Positions 23,556-35,566 of a DNA stretch of 64,000 nucleotides are shown here, one piece after another. The stretch spans positions 25,166,818 through 25,230,817 of the forward strand of contig CM070613.1 of assembly GCA_036346395.1 (NCBI GenBank). Reading direction: 5' to 3'. Each line of letters opens with the position of its first letter. The stretch's first letter is position 1. The stretch is from Hsuehochloa calcarea (taxonomy: Eukaryota; Streptophyta; Magnoliopsida; Poales; Poaceae). Under the pieces are notes generated by a model, which ran no database searches, was not told the DNA's origin, and saw only the letters and a program-made list of their open reading frames with translations. Both the position numbers and the translations under genes were made by a program.

Positions 23556-23964
23556 TGTGAAGCCCTCTGGCTAAGTAGCATTCATGTTAAGCCATCAATT
23601 GGTGATGAATTGATCAATAAATACATTCTCATTCCTTTCTTTTCCAAGAAGTTCATCAGAGTTACTTTAGATTTTGGTCATGTGGATTTTGATATTGTTT
23701 CTCAGTAGTAATGTCTAGGTGTTTTGTGCCAGGTTATATAAAGGATGGTTAGCCAATTATAAACTCTGTACATAGACAATTTGACATGCACATGTCTGTA
23801 CTTTATCAGTTATGGTGAAAGCACCTAGAGTGATTATAATTAGAGCTGTTATAAACCTTTCAGTGTCCCATGTAAAATGAGCGGGCCAATTATACAGTAG
23901 TTGTGGATTTGTAATTTTGTATGACCATTGTTCGGTCCAATCATGAATCACATTGTATGCTTGC

Positions 23965-24130
23965 TTTTAACACCAGTTTTGATGCCATTGGAGTGCAATG
24001 CGTAGCTCTTTTGCATGCAGCTAGCTGTTGAAGGCTAATTGTATATTTTACACCAGTTTACGTGCGATTGGAGTGCAACGTGTAGCTCTTTTGCATTCAG
24101 TTAGTTGTTGAAGGTTAATTGTATATATAA
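23965..24130. repeat. Imperfect tandem duplication, about 82-bp unit, two copies
   Basis: ACACCAGTTT...TGGAGTGCAA...TAGCTCTTTTGCAT...TTGAAGG.TAATTGTAT occurs twice back to back, with about 10 substitutions between copies. It is non-coding. Confidence 0.7.
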
Positions 24131-24945
24131 GCTATCTTATATTTCACCAGCATAATTACATGGATCATCTAACTGATATTTCTTAGTGCTATCCAGACGT
24201 GCCCATTCAGAAAGCTTTGTGAATTGGAGTTGGGATTTGTGAAACATATGAGGAACAAATGTCCACTCAGCATCCATTTGCATGCTTCACACGATGAGCA
24301 CACATAACATGGAAATTATTTGGCGCAAGGTTTGATAGTTCAATTGGCTGGTTACTATGCATGAGTTTTCAGATTAGATGCCTTTCAGAATTGGCTGCTT
24401 ACTATGGACGAGTTTTCAGATTAGATTCATTAGTCCATTCAGTCACACTTCAATGTATATATGAAGATTGATGTTCCATGGTATAAAACGTTGCGGTTAT
24501 CGTCCCCTAATTGATGTATCCTATCCATCTCGAATGCCAATGTTTCCTGCTGTTCGTTGGCCAAAAGTTGGAAGCCCAGCACGGGTGATGATGGTGGACT
24601 CTGCTTGATACCAAAAATCCCAGTTAGTTCAAGTTTTCTAAATAGCCAGTAAGGTTACGAAAAGTTCAAATTTTAAATCTCAGTTACTTTTTTCACATTT
24701 GTAAAACTATAGTCGAAATTGAAAGTTTGGAACTTTAAAAATATAAGATAGGAGTGCCAAATGGAAGGTTTATAAGCATCAATTCGAGAATCGACAATAA
24801 AGGGATAGGAAGTTTGGAATTGACACTGCATTTTTCTAAATTGTACGCGACCATGAGTTTCATCTTAATGTGTTATGTACCTTCTATACCTACAAGGATG
24901 AATGTGTAGCTGCAATAAAATATGTAGTACTCCAAAGTTTAGTTT

Positions 24946-24973
24946 CCGTTGCAACCCACAGACACGTAACTGG
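24946..24973 (+). mobile_element. Helitron 3' terminus (Helitron D)
   Basis: The plus strand reads CCGTTGCAACCCACAGACAC then GTAACTGG, followed by T. The 3' end of Helitron C in this window (minus strand, 60135-60160) reads GTTGCAACCCATAGACACCC then AACTAG. The shared block, the CTRR ending and the following T fit a Helitron 3' end. The CTGG form may be a mutated CTAG. The 5' end was not found. Confidence 0.5.
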
Positions 24974-25482
24974 TACGAATTTACTAGTGACTCGTGAAAA
25001 CACTGAACGTGATAGTTTGTACACGTTTCTTGGCACACATCATTTCTAGCAGTACTAACTTACACATAAAGAAGTCTCGTTCCTACTGAAACAAATAACA
25101 TAGACATGTAGCATACGATAATGTATGCTAAATTAAGAGAACGCAGCAGTCGTAGTGCGAGTTGTTCGATTCAGTGGGGGAAACATTTCGATCATGGATC
25201 ATAGGGCACCATCAGCAAAAAAATCACTCGACAATCAAGATCCATTGCCACTTCGAAAAGCAATTGAGATTCATTCGTGAGCTGTTCAGTCATCAAAAGT
25301 TTTTCCCCCTAGAATCCAATCATCATAAGTTTTTTTCCTTAGATTTCATAATGAGTTGTATGTACAACCAATTCACCCAAAAGGTTAAGTTGGCGAGGAA
25401 AGATAGGCAATTCAACAAAAATCCAATCATGGCCATTGCTAAAACAACCAGACAATTGCAGGCTTTACTCTGATCAAACAAG
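24974..25482. other. Spacer; probable former distal upstream region of the V-ATPase gene
   Basis: About 0.5 kb with no recognisable gene; the open frame at 25162-25473 has no familiar motif. Its right end, TCAAACAAG at 25474-25482 plus the MULE-1 TSD, matches the start of a 37-bp tandem unit that survives at 45103-45139 beside the V-ATPase gene. Before MULE-1 inserted, this DNA was directly upstream of that gene. Confidence 0.5.
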
Positions 25483-25493
25483 AAATATGCACA

Positions 25494-25740
25494 GAAACTA
25501 GGATTTTTTAAATAACACTGTTTAAAAAGATAATTATAAAAACAAATAGTTTTTTTAAATTACAAAAGTATGTTCTTATCGCCATTCCAATTGGCGACAA
25601 GGACCCTGTTGTCCTGCTGTCTCTAGTCGGACTTCCTGTCACCATTTCAACTGGCGACAGGATGTGAATAGTATTCCTATCGCCAATTTTACTGGTGACA
25701 GGAAACCATTTTTTCCTATCGGGTCTACCTATTTAGACCC
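25494..25740 (+). repeat. MULE-1 left terminal inverted repeat with hairpin units
   Basis: It begins GAAACTAGGATTTTTTAAAT, followed by AT-rich DNA and then three hairpin-forming units of the type TATCGCCA.TT....GGCGACA (about 25577-25602, 25636-25664 and 25676-25704). The outer 80 bases align in inverse to 44990-45075. Confidence 0.72.
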
Positions 25741-26858
25741 CTAAAATTGGTGGAAAATATTATTTTAATTCCAGAGAAAAAGAAGGAAGGGAGAAGAGAG
25801 GGGAGGAGAGCGAGAGAAAAGACTAGCAAAGCCCTGCTAGTTTGTAGCAGAGGAGTGGGAGACCGAGCTTCAGATTTGGTAGGACATTTTGCGAGTGTAT
25901 GTTTTTTCAACTTCGTATATTATTTCGAAACCTTGTCGGTTAGCAAATAAAAATAGCGATATAGAATTCAATAGATTAAAAAAGTTGTTTTATGTAGTAC
26001 ATCATTTGAGTTGTGTATAATTTAGTTAATTATGCAGATATTATTTATGTTGCAGTATACAAATGATTTAGAAAAAATCTCTAAAAATAGGAATAAATCT
26101 CGGAGAATAGAAAGGTGCCGAATACCTATTAAAAAACTATAAAAATTGCAGAGTAGCTAAGTAGGTAGGTAGAGCCTAATGAAAATGATCTTTGCTTAAT
26201 TTTAGTTTCCATATGTGCGTAGTAATTACTATAGTAATGCTGATTTTTTTTTAAAAACTAGGAAAATAACATGACCCAACTTTAATTGAAAAAACAAATC
26301 TTGATTGAAGCTTGGCAAAAAAGCAATCTAAATTAGCTTAGTACGGTTTGTAGAGTTTGTATAGCTTAATAAAATACCTATAAAAATTACAGAGTAGGTT
26401 AGTAGGGTTTGTATAGCTTAATAAAAATAATTCATACTTAAATTTGGTTTGTATTTGTGCATAGTAATTATTTTTACAATGTATGCACTAAATTTTCAGG
26501 TATGGCGGACTAGGACACGCTACGCAGTGGTCGTATGGGTTGCTTGACGCGGTCATTGATGCACATTATCGTAGCTGCCTCAGTACCATCCTCCCCCAGG
26601 AGGGCGAGGCGGCGATTGAGCTTGGTGCGCTGCGGCTGCGCACGCCCATGAGAGCGTGGAGGGTAGACCCACATTGGGTTCCGAGGTACGTGCAGTTTCG
26701 ACCTTCATGTACTCATTTGCAGCATGACCACTTTGTGTGGACTAACGTTTATTGTTAATATTTTTCGACGTAGTTTGAGGTAGGCATGCCTCCTACTGGC
26801 AAGGATGGTTCAGGCGGTGTGGGAGGACGACTAGGACCGCGCGGACGGTGGTCATACG

Positions 26859-28460
26859 TGTTGGTGATATGCCCTAGAGGCAATCATAAAGATGATTGTA
26901 TCACATCTATGTTTATGAGTTATTGAATAAATGTTATTCTATTCTTTGAATGAATCATCAATTATAAAGATTAACAAGTATGTGACTTGTTGATGAAGCT
27001 CTTTAACTTATATGATGTCGTTCTAAATGTATCTCTGGTCGTATGTCACTAGTCAGAACGCTAGTGACTTATCAGCCAGTACATATGTTGATTGATAACC
27101 ATGTTTCACCGGTCATGGATATAGAGATATCAAATCAATAATGTGAACACATGTTAGAGAACATGGTGTTGGATTGACCCCACCTTGACACACCATTGAG
27201 ATTGTTACGATTTTATGTGTCATCAGTTGGTCTCAAGCAATATTGATGTATAATCCTTAAACCTGAGATCAACATGTTTTCCTACATGTGTAGTAGTGGA
27301 CTTAGGGGTTGCCAAACGCTACTCCATGATTAGGTAGTTATAAAGGTAGCTTTCGGGTATGCTATGAAACATGCAGAGAAATGTGACTAGTTGAATATGG
27401 GATTTGCCCCTCCTAACATAACAGGAGAGATATCTCTGGGCCCCTCGATGTGGTCGGATAAAGAAAGTACATGACCATGCCACTAGTGGTCGAAGAGTTC
27501 GACCATATAAAGTTATCCGACACTTAATCGGGAAAGTATTGAACAATCTATGAATGACATAATATCTCACATGGAGTTCAAATAAGATATCATGAGGCGA
27601 AGGGAGAATACACGAGAAGGTCGTTGAGTTAGATCAGAAATGAACTAGTCGTATGGAAATACAAGCTGGTCGTAGACTAGTCAAACTTAATCACTGAGTG
27701 GGCGAAACCTGGTCGTAATGAGTTATGAACTAGTCGAGACTAAATATGATTTGGTCATATAGAGATAAGAACTAGTCGTTAGTGACAAGGACCTGGTCGT
27801 AGATCATATTGCATTAAGGTTCGTTCGATATTATTTGTGTGTATTTAGGAATCGTTATGTCCTGCTAGGAACCGCTAATGACTTGTGTTTGAAAAAGATT
27901 TCCGAGTCGCAACCGACTACGCACGAACCTAACGGGTCACACACTTAACGGGTTGGAACAAACGTGTTCGGATTGATTCATCATGGGATCTATATAAGGA
28001 GATGCATGAGGCTGTTGGGAGATACATGAGATACACGTGACGTAAGTTACTCCACTAAACCCTAGCCGCCATCTTTTTGAGAGCCATACCGTGCGAGTTG
28101 GTGCTAGCAGACCAGCATACGGTATTCCTTCTTTGGACGTATGGATACCGTAGTGGTGCTACTGTGGTTGCTATTGCGCTTGAGGACGATCCACAACCTT
28201 GGCGAGGAACACGATTGGTTGCTGGAGGAGACGATTGCTGTCGAGGACAATCGAATAAGTTGGACGATCGATTACAGTGGACCATCGACTACGACCACTT
28301 CATCGACGTGCTCTACGTTGGATCAGGCTGCTCCAACTCTTCTTCCGCTGCGCTACGCGTCTAGAGGTAACGATCTACGATTTCTTACTTGCTTGGCTTT
28401 CTAGTTTACATGGTAGAATTTTTGAATTACCAGGTAATGTAGCCTACTCATATCCCTACA
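26859..28460 (+). repeat. Copia-2 5' LTR (1,602 bp)
   Basis: Bounded by TG and ACA, with TSD copy ATACG before it and the initiator-Met-like primer site two bases after it. Its last 794 bases are included in the internal tandem duplication. Confidence 0.88.
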
Positions 28461-30610
28461 ATGGTATTAGAGCTATCTTGTATAGTTTTTGATCTAGATC
28501 GGTCGCATATACTTGATATGTGGTAGTAGTAGATTGGATCTATTACTGAATGGGTAGAGTAATCTAAATCATTTCATATGGATGGAACGATCTAGGCACT
28601 GGTCGATAAGATCGACCGGTTTTTGACGTTAGTAGATGTGTTTGCAGGAAGTATGAGCTAAAAGCACTAGATGGTTTACTACGTTTGTTCATGACCACAT
28701 TGCATAATACTGCTACTGGTCGGAATTCTGCCATCGGAATATGCAGTAGTGTGTAGTCGTATCAAGGCAGTGATCTGATCGTGGAGGTGAATATTTGATC
28801 CATGAGTTTGGTGATTATCTAAAGTAGTGTGGAATTGTTCCACAACTTACTCCGACGGGAACACCTTAGTGGAATGGGGTATCTGAACGACAGAATCGAA
28901 TACTGTTGGACATGGTTCAATCAATGATGAGCCAATCTGATCTTCTATTGCCATTCTGGGGACACGCTCTAGAAACAACTGCTTTCACTTTAAATAGGGT
29001 TCCATCAAAAACAGTAGAAAAGACACCATATGAGATATATGCCAGAAAGTATCCTGGATTGTTTTTTTATAAGAATATGGGGTTGTGAGGATTATGTAAA
29101 ACATTTGGCGTCTGATAAACTCACACCCAAGTCGGATAAGTGGTCGTAGACTAGTCAAACTTAATCACCGAGTGGGCGAAACACGGTCGTAATGAGTTAT
29201 GAACTAGTCGAGACTAAATATGATTTGGTCATATAGAGATAAGAACTAGTCGTTAGTGACAAGGACACAGTCGTAGATCATATTGCATTAAGGTTAGTTC
29301 GATATTATTTGTGTGTATTTAGGAATCGTTATGTCCTGCTAGGAACCGCTAATGACTTGTGTTTGAAAAGATTTCGAGTCGCAACCGACTACGCACGAAC
29401 CTAACGGTCACACCTTAACGGGTTGGAACAAGCGTGTTCGGATTGATTCATCATGGGATCTATATAAGGAGATGCATGAGGCTGTTGGGAGATACATGAG
29501 ATACACGTGACGTAAGTTACTCCACTAAACCCTAGCCGCCATCTTTTTGAGAGCCATACCGTGCGAGTTGGTGCTAGCAGACCAGCATACGGTATTCCTT
29601 CTTTGGACGTATGGATACCGTAGTGGTGCTACTGTGGTTGCTATTGCGCTTGAGGACGATCCACAACCTTGGCGAGGAACACGATTGGTTGCTGGAGGAG
29701 ACGATTGCTGTCGAGGACAATCGAATAAGTTGGACGATCGATTACAGTGGACCATCGACTACGACCACTTCATCGACGTGCTCTACGTTGGATCAGGCTG
29801 CTCCAACTCTTCTTCCGCTGCGCTACGCGTCTAGAGGTAACGATCTACGATTTCTTACTTGCTTGGCTTTCTAGTTTACATGGTAGAATTTTTGAATTAC
29901 CAGGTAATGTAGCCTACTCATATCCCTACAATGGTATTAGAGCTATCTTGTATAGTTTTTGATCTAGATCGGTCGCATATACTTGATATGTGGTAGTAGT
30001 AGATTGGATCTATTAATGAATGGGTAGAGTAATCTAAATCATTTCATATGGATGGAACGATCTAGGCACTGGTCGATAAGATCGACCGGTTTTTGACGTT
30101 AGTAGATGTGTTTGCAGGAAGTATGAGCTAAAAGCACTAGATGGTTTACTACGTTTGTTCATGACCACATTGCATAATACTGCTACTGGTCGGAATTCCG
30201 CCATCGGAATATGCAGTAGTGTGTAGTCGTATCAAGGCAGTGATCTGATCGTGGAGGTGAATATTTGATCCATGAGTTTGGTGATTATCTAAAGTAGTGT
30301 GGAATTGTTCCACAACTTACTCCGACGGGAACACCTTAGTGGAATGGGGTATCTGAACGACAGAATCGAATACTGTTGGACATGGTTCAATCAATGATGA
30401 GCCAATCTGATCTTCTATTGCCATTCTGGGGACACGCTCTAGAAACAACTGCTTTCACTTTAAATAGGGTTCCATCAAAAACAGTAGAAAAGACACCATA
30501 TGAGATATATGCCAGAAAGTATCCTGGATTGTTTTTTTATAAGAATATGGGGTTGTGAGGATTATGTAAAACATTTGGCGTCTGATAAACTCACACCCAA
30601 GTCGGATAAG
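27667..30610 (+). repeat. Tandem duplication inside Copia-2 (1,474 + 1,470 bp)
   Basis: Copy 1 is 27667-29140 and copy 2 is 29141-30610. Each holds the 3' half of the LTR, the primer-binding site, the leader and the end of the integrase region. The join GTCGGATAAG/TGGTCG at 29140 contrasts with GTCGGATAAG/TGTTTC at 30610, leaving TG as microhomology. The copies are nearly identical; four missing bases and a few substitutions separate them. Confidence 0.92.
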
Positions 30611-32498
30611 TGTTTCTTTGTGGGGTATCATAAGGAAACTAAATGATATTATTTTTATAATTGGGATGATAACAAAGTGTTTGTTGCCCGTAATGATGTC
30701 TTCTTGGAGAAAGAGTTTCTTTCCAAAGGAGTCGGTGGGAGTAAGGTGCAACTCGAAGAAATTAGGGAAATATCTGAAAATGTTTCAACTCCCACTGAAC
30801 CTCTACAGGATGAACAAAATGATGTAGAACCTGTAGATGAGAGATCAGCTCCACGTAGATTAAAAAGGCCATATCAATTGCCTATATAGTTTGGGCATGA
30901 TATTTTATTATTGAGTAATGATGAGCCTAAGACTTATACAGAAACGATGATGGACCCAGACTCTGAGTCATGGCTTGAAGCCGTGATATTCGAGATAAAA
31001 TCCATGTATGACAATTAAGTTTGGGACTTGGTTGATGCACCTGATGGTGTTATGACCATTGAGTGCAAATGGATTTTTAGAAAAAGATAGATATGGAAGG
31101 AAATATTTACATTCATAAGGCACGACTAGTCGCAAAGGGTTTCAAACAAATTCAAGGTGTTGATTATGATGAAACCTTTTCTCCCGTCGCTGTGCTTAAG
31201 TCTATCCGGATCATTCTACCTATTGCTGCATATTTCGATTATGAGATATGACAAATGGTTGTCAAAACGGCTTTCCTAAATGGAAACCTAAGTGAGGATG
31301 TGTACGACACAACCGGAGAGTTTTGTCGATGCACGTGAAGCTAGAAAGGTATACAAGCTTACGAAATCCATATATGGATTAAAGCAAGCATCTCAGAGTT
31401 GGAATATTCGTTTTGATGAAGTGGTCAAAAGGTTTGACTTCATTAACAATGAAGAAGAACCTTGTATTTACAAGAAGGTTAGTGGGAGTAAGTTTGTGTT
31501 TCTGATCTTTTACGTGGATGGCATACTATTGGTCAGAAATGATATTACTATGCTTGAATGTGTTAAAACTTCATTAAGAAATAGTTTATTAATGAAAGAT
31601 TTAGGAGATGCAACATATATCTTGGGAATAAAGATCTATAGATATAGATCTAAAAGGCTAATTAGATTAAGTCAGGATATGTACATAGACAAGGTGTTGA
31701 AGCGGTTCAATATGCAAGATTCCAAGAAAGGTTTCTTGCCCATAGCACATGGCATTAACCTTTGTAAGAGTCAGTGTACTACGACTACTGAAGAGCGAGA
31801 AAAAAATAAGTAGAATTCTATATGATTCAGCTATTGGATCTATCATGTATGCTATGGTATGTACATGACCTGATGTGTCGTATGCTCTAAGTGTTATGAG
31901 CAGATATCAGTTGGATCCAGGTGAAGGTCACTGGATAGCAGTCAGGAATACCTTTAAGTACTTGAGAAGGACTAAGGATGCATTCCTTTTGCATGCTGGT
32001 GAGGAAGAGCTGGTCGTAAATGGTTACACCGATGTTAGCTTCCAAACCGATAAGGATGATTTCAGACTGCAGTTTGGGTTTGTGTTTTGTCTTAATGGAG
32101 GAGTAGTGAGCTAGAAAAGTTCTAAGTAAGGAACGGTTGCTGATTCTACATCAGAGGCTGAGTACATTGTGGCTTCTGAAGATGCAAAAGAGGCCGTATG
32201 GATTAGAAAATTCAGTAATGAATTGGGTGCGGTTGCTAGTGCTTCAAGTCCAATGGATCTCTATTGTGATAATAGTGGAGCCAATGTACGAGCTAAGGAG
32301 CCTAGATTGCATCAAAAGTCCAAGAACATACTTCGACGATATCACATTATTCATGAGATCGTTGAGAGAGGTGATGTGAAGATTTGCAAAGTGCATACAA
32401 ATTTGAATATTGTTGATTAGTTGACAAAGCCTCTCTCGCAACCTAAGCATGAGGTGCACACAAGAGCTCTAGGTATTCGATACCTATTTGATTAACTC
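28906..32498 (+). pseudogene. Copia-2 pol remnant: integrase end, reverse transcriptase, RNase H
   Basis: The integrase C-terminal part (LLPFWGHALETTAFTLNRVPS) occurs at 28906-29088 and again at 30376-30558. After copy 2 the frame continues with SDKCFFVGYHKET (30604) and the RT domain: ESWLEAV near 30970, KSIYGLKQAS near 31360, and the active-site strand FYVDGILLV near 31510, where the usual YVDD is YVDG. RNase H follows with VADSTSEAEYI and LYCDNSGA (32130-32280). Several stops and frameshifts are present. In a working element this polyprotein copies RNA to DNA and inserts it; this one cannot. Confidence 0.88.
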
Positions 32499-34062
32499 TG
32501 TTGGTGATATACCCTAGATGCAATCATAGAGATGATTGTATCACGTCTATGTTTATAAGTTATTGAATAAATATTATTATGTTCCTTAAATGAATCATCA
32601 TTGATAAAGACTAACATGTATGCGACTTGTTGGTGAAGCTCTTTGACTTATATGATGTCGTTCTAAATGTATCCCTGGTCGAATGTCATTGGTCGGAATA
32701 CTAGTGACTCTATGGACCAGCACATGTATTGATTAATGACCATGTTTCACAGGTCATGGATACAGGGATATCAAATTAATAATGTGAACACATATTAGAG
32801 AACATGGTGTTGGATTGACCCACCTTGAGACACTGCCGAGATTGTTATGATTTCATGTGTCATCAGTTGGTCTCAAGAAATGATGATGTATAATCCTTAG
32901 ACCTGAGATCAACATGTTTTTCCTAAATCTGAAGAGTACACTTTGGGATTACCAAATGCTACTCCGCAACTAGATAGTTATAAAGGTAGCTTTCAGGTAT
33001 GCTATGAAACATGCGGAAGAATGTGACTGGTCGGATATGAGATTTGCCTCTCCTAATATAACAAGAGAGATATCGCTGGGCCCCTCGATGTGGTTAGATA
33101 AAGAAAGTGCATGGCCATACCACTAGTGGTCGAAGAGTTCGACCACGTGAAGTTATCCGACACTTGACCGAGAAAGTATTGAATAGTCCATGAATGACAT
33201 AATATCTCACCTAGAATTCAACCATATATCGTGAGGCAAAGGGAGAATACACGAGTAGGTCATTTAGTTCGATCAGATACAGACTAGTTGTATGGAGATA
33301 CGAGATGGTCGAAGTCTAGTCAAACATAATCACTAACTGGTCGAGTACTGGCCGTAAGGAGTTACGAACTTGTCATGACTAAATATGATATGGTCGTTAG
33401 TGACAAGGACCTGGTCGTAGATCATATTTCATTAAGGTTCGTCCGATATTATTTGTGTGTATTTGGGAATCGTTATGTCCTGCTAGAAACCGCTAACGAC
33501 TCGTGATCGAAAAAGGTTTTCAAGTCACAACCGACTACGCATGAACCTAACGGGCCACACACTTAACGGGTTGGAACGAACGTATTCGGATTGGATCCGT
33601 CATAAGCTCTACATAAGGAGATGCATGAGGTTGTTGGGAGAGAGACGAGATAGACGTGACATGAGTTGATCCACCGAAACCCCGGCCACCATCTTTTTGA
33701 GAGCCCTACCGTGCAAGTTGGTACTAGCCTACCGGTGCACGGTTTTCCTTCTCTGGACGTGTGGATACCGTAGAGGTGCTACTGCGGTTATTGTTGTGCT
33801 TGAGGACAATCCACGACCATGGCGAGGAACGCGATTGGTAGCTGGAGGAGACTATCGCCACCGAGGACGATCGACTACGCTGGACGATCGACTTCGACTG
33901 CTACATCGACACGCTCTATGTCGGATCAGGCTGCTCCAACTCTTCTTCCGCTGCACTGTGTGTCTGGTAGCAATGATCTATGATCTCTTGTTTGCTTGAT
34001 TTCCTAGTTTAGATGGTAGAATTTTTGAATTGCAGCTAGTGTAGCCTATTCGTATCCCTTCA
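32499..34062 (+). repeat. Copia-2 3' LTR (1,564 bp)
   Basis: It aligns to 26859-28460 throughout and is followed by TSD copy ATACG. I see no clean polypurine tract immediately before it, unlike Copia-1. Confidence 0.88.
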
Positions 34063-35566
34063 ATACGTCCAAGCGCTTTCCGTATGACCGGTGACTCCTA
34101 TCGGCCCAAGTTGACCGGTGAAGGCCCGAGACACACAAGTTGCACCTTCCGTTCGGGGAGATGGCACCAACGTTGCAGGATGTGAGCTTACTGACCAGGT
34201 TTCCCCACGCTGGCTTCCTCATGGCGGCGTACGACATCCCGACCACATGGCGCTCAAAGTTCCTGGCGAGGTTACAGGGGTGCTGCCGCTGGATAGCGGC
34301 TAAAGGGAGTTCAATAGCACCCATGGGCTGATGCTAAAGTGGATCTGCCAGTTCTACATAAGTCTACGAAACTCTTGTCCTCTCGCATCAATTGATTTGT
34401 GCAACTTGCTAATGTGTATCTGACTTCTTGCAGCCAGAGCGTATGGTAGAAGACACACCCGACCACACGGCGAGGAGGCACTTCGATGCCTACTTGTTGT
34501 GGCTATTCGGGTGGGTGATGTTCCTGGGGTCCCACGGTGACAACGTCGATAAGTACATGATCCAGTACACACAAGAGCTGGTGGACTAGTAGGTGGAGGA
34601 GATCCAGCCCTACGCACGGGGTCGGGCGGTGTTGTGCGCCATGTACCGCGCCCTGTGCGACGCGTTCCACTGTACACGAGAGAGCTCCATCCTTGGAGGA
34701 TGCCCGTTGCTCCTTCAGTTGTGGTCCTTTGAGCAATTCCATATCAGATTACCACAGCTGGACCTATGAGCGTATACAGTCAACATGTACACCGAGGATG
34801 ATGACGTGGACCAACCGACTATGGGTACGGTGTGGTGGCACCAACGGGTAAGTTTCCTGAACATTTATTATTTTTCATAATGTATTTCAGTTTTGTGTGC
34901 TAAGTTTGGGTTGTTCTATTCAACAGATCACCTACACATCGATCACTATGCACGCATCCTACGCGGACTACATTGCGATGTTTGATCAGCTGACGGATGA
35001 CAAAGTCATCTGGACACCGTATACTCCCGAAAGGGTGTACGTGCGCGCGCCCAGAGGCCCGTCGAGCTTATGCACGCGAGACCACGAGTACTGGTTCACG
35101 CAGTGGCCCTTGGTGCACGACGTCTTCGTGGAGAAGTACCAGGTGAAACGAGTCGTGCGCCAGTTCGGTCTGCGACACGAGGTCCCACCCCCTAGGGGAG
35201 CAAGTGCCGCCGAACGTCTATGGGTAAGTTTGCGTTTTACTTATGTCTTACCATTTGCGTCACGTACCTACGAAACAATCGTTTTGCCTTCCATAGGTAC
35301 ACTTGGATGGGAGTACCTGCAACGACTTCTTGGGCGGAGAAGATGTTCCCTTGGATCCAGGGTTGAATCAACGCCTATGGTGATGTCGTCCAAGAGGATG
35401 CTCCCTACGACCCCAGGACGTACGCGCGGAGTACATCAAGTGGTACTCCAGTCGGACGAGGGTTCACTGCGTGAGGGTCGAGGATGACCCACCACGACAC
35501 AAGGCTACGACGTCTGACACGTACCCCACCCAGCCTGACTCCGCATTCCATCGCGTGGTACATATT

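Larger units (their letters stand above)
22004..24969. other. FAAH 3' flank and probable Helitron body
   Basis: After the FAAH stop there is an untranslated tail, then a GC-rich patch (22315-22500) whose open frames are low-complexity Pro/Ala/Ser and not gene-like, then AT-rich DNA to 24969. The Helitron-like 3' end at 24946-24973 suggests that an unknown part of this stretch is Helitron, but I could not fix a 5' end. Confidence 0.4.
26859..34062 (+). mobile_element. Copia-2: BARE/Angela-like Copia retrotransposon, rearranged
   Basis: LTRs at 26859-28460 and 32499-34062 are flanked by a perfect TSD ATACG (26854-26858 and 34063-34067). The LTR begins TGTTGGTGATATGCCCTAGA, very like grass BARE/Angela/RIRE1 LTRs, and contains a TATATAAGG box (27991-27999). 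The primer-binding site TGGTATTAGAGCTA follows at 28462. Gag, protease and most of integrase are deleted; the sequence passes from the leader almost directly to the end of integrase. A 1.47-kb segment is tandemly duplicated. The two LTRs differ at 4 of their first 53 bases, so the insertion is not recent. Confidence 0.9.

Noticed and set aside
24320..24430. Roughly 48-bp imperfect repeat around GAGTTTTCAGATTAGAT
   Set aside because: Only two partial copies in AT-rich spacer; real but not informative enough for a feature.
25162..25473. 103-residue open frame upstream of MULE-1
   Set aside because: No recognisable motif, no codon signature of a gene, and low complexity; kept as spacer.
28055..28492. 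Repeated open frames (95, 87, 76 and 71 residues) also found at 29525-29962, possible duplicated gene
   Set aside because: They fall in the Copia-2 LTR and leader and are duplicated only because that segment is tandemly repeated.
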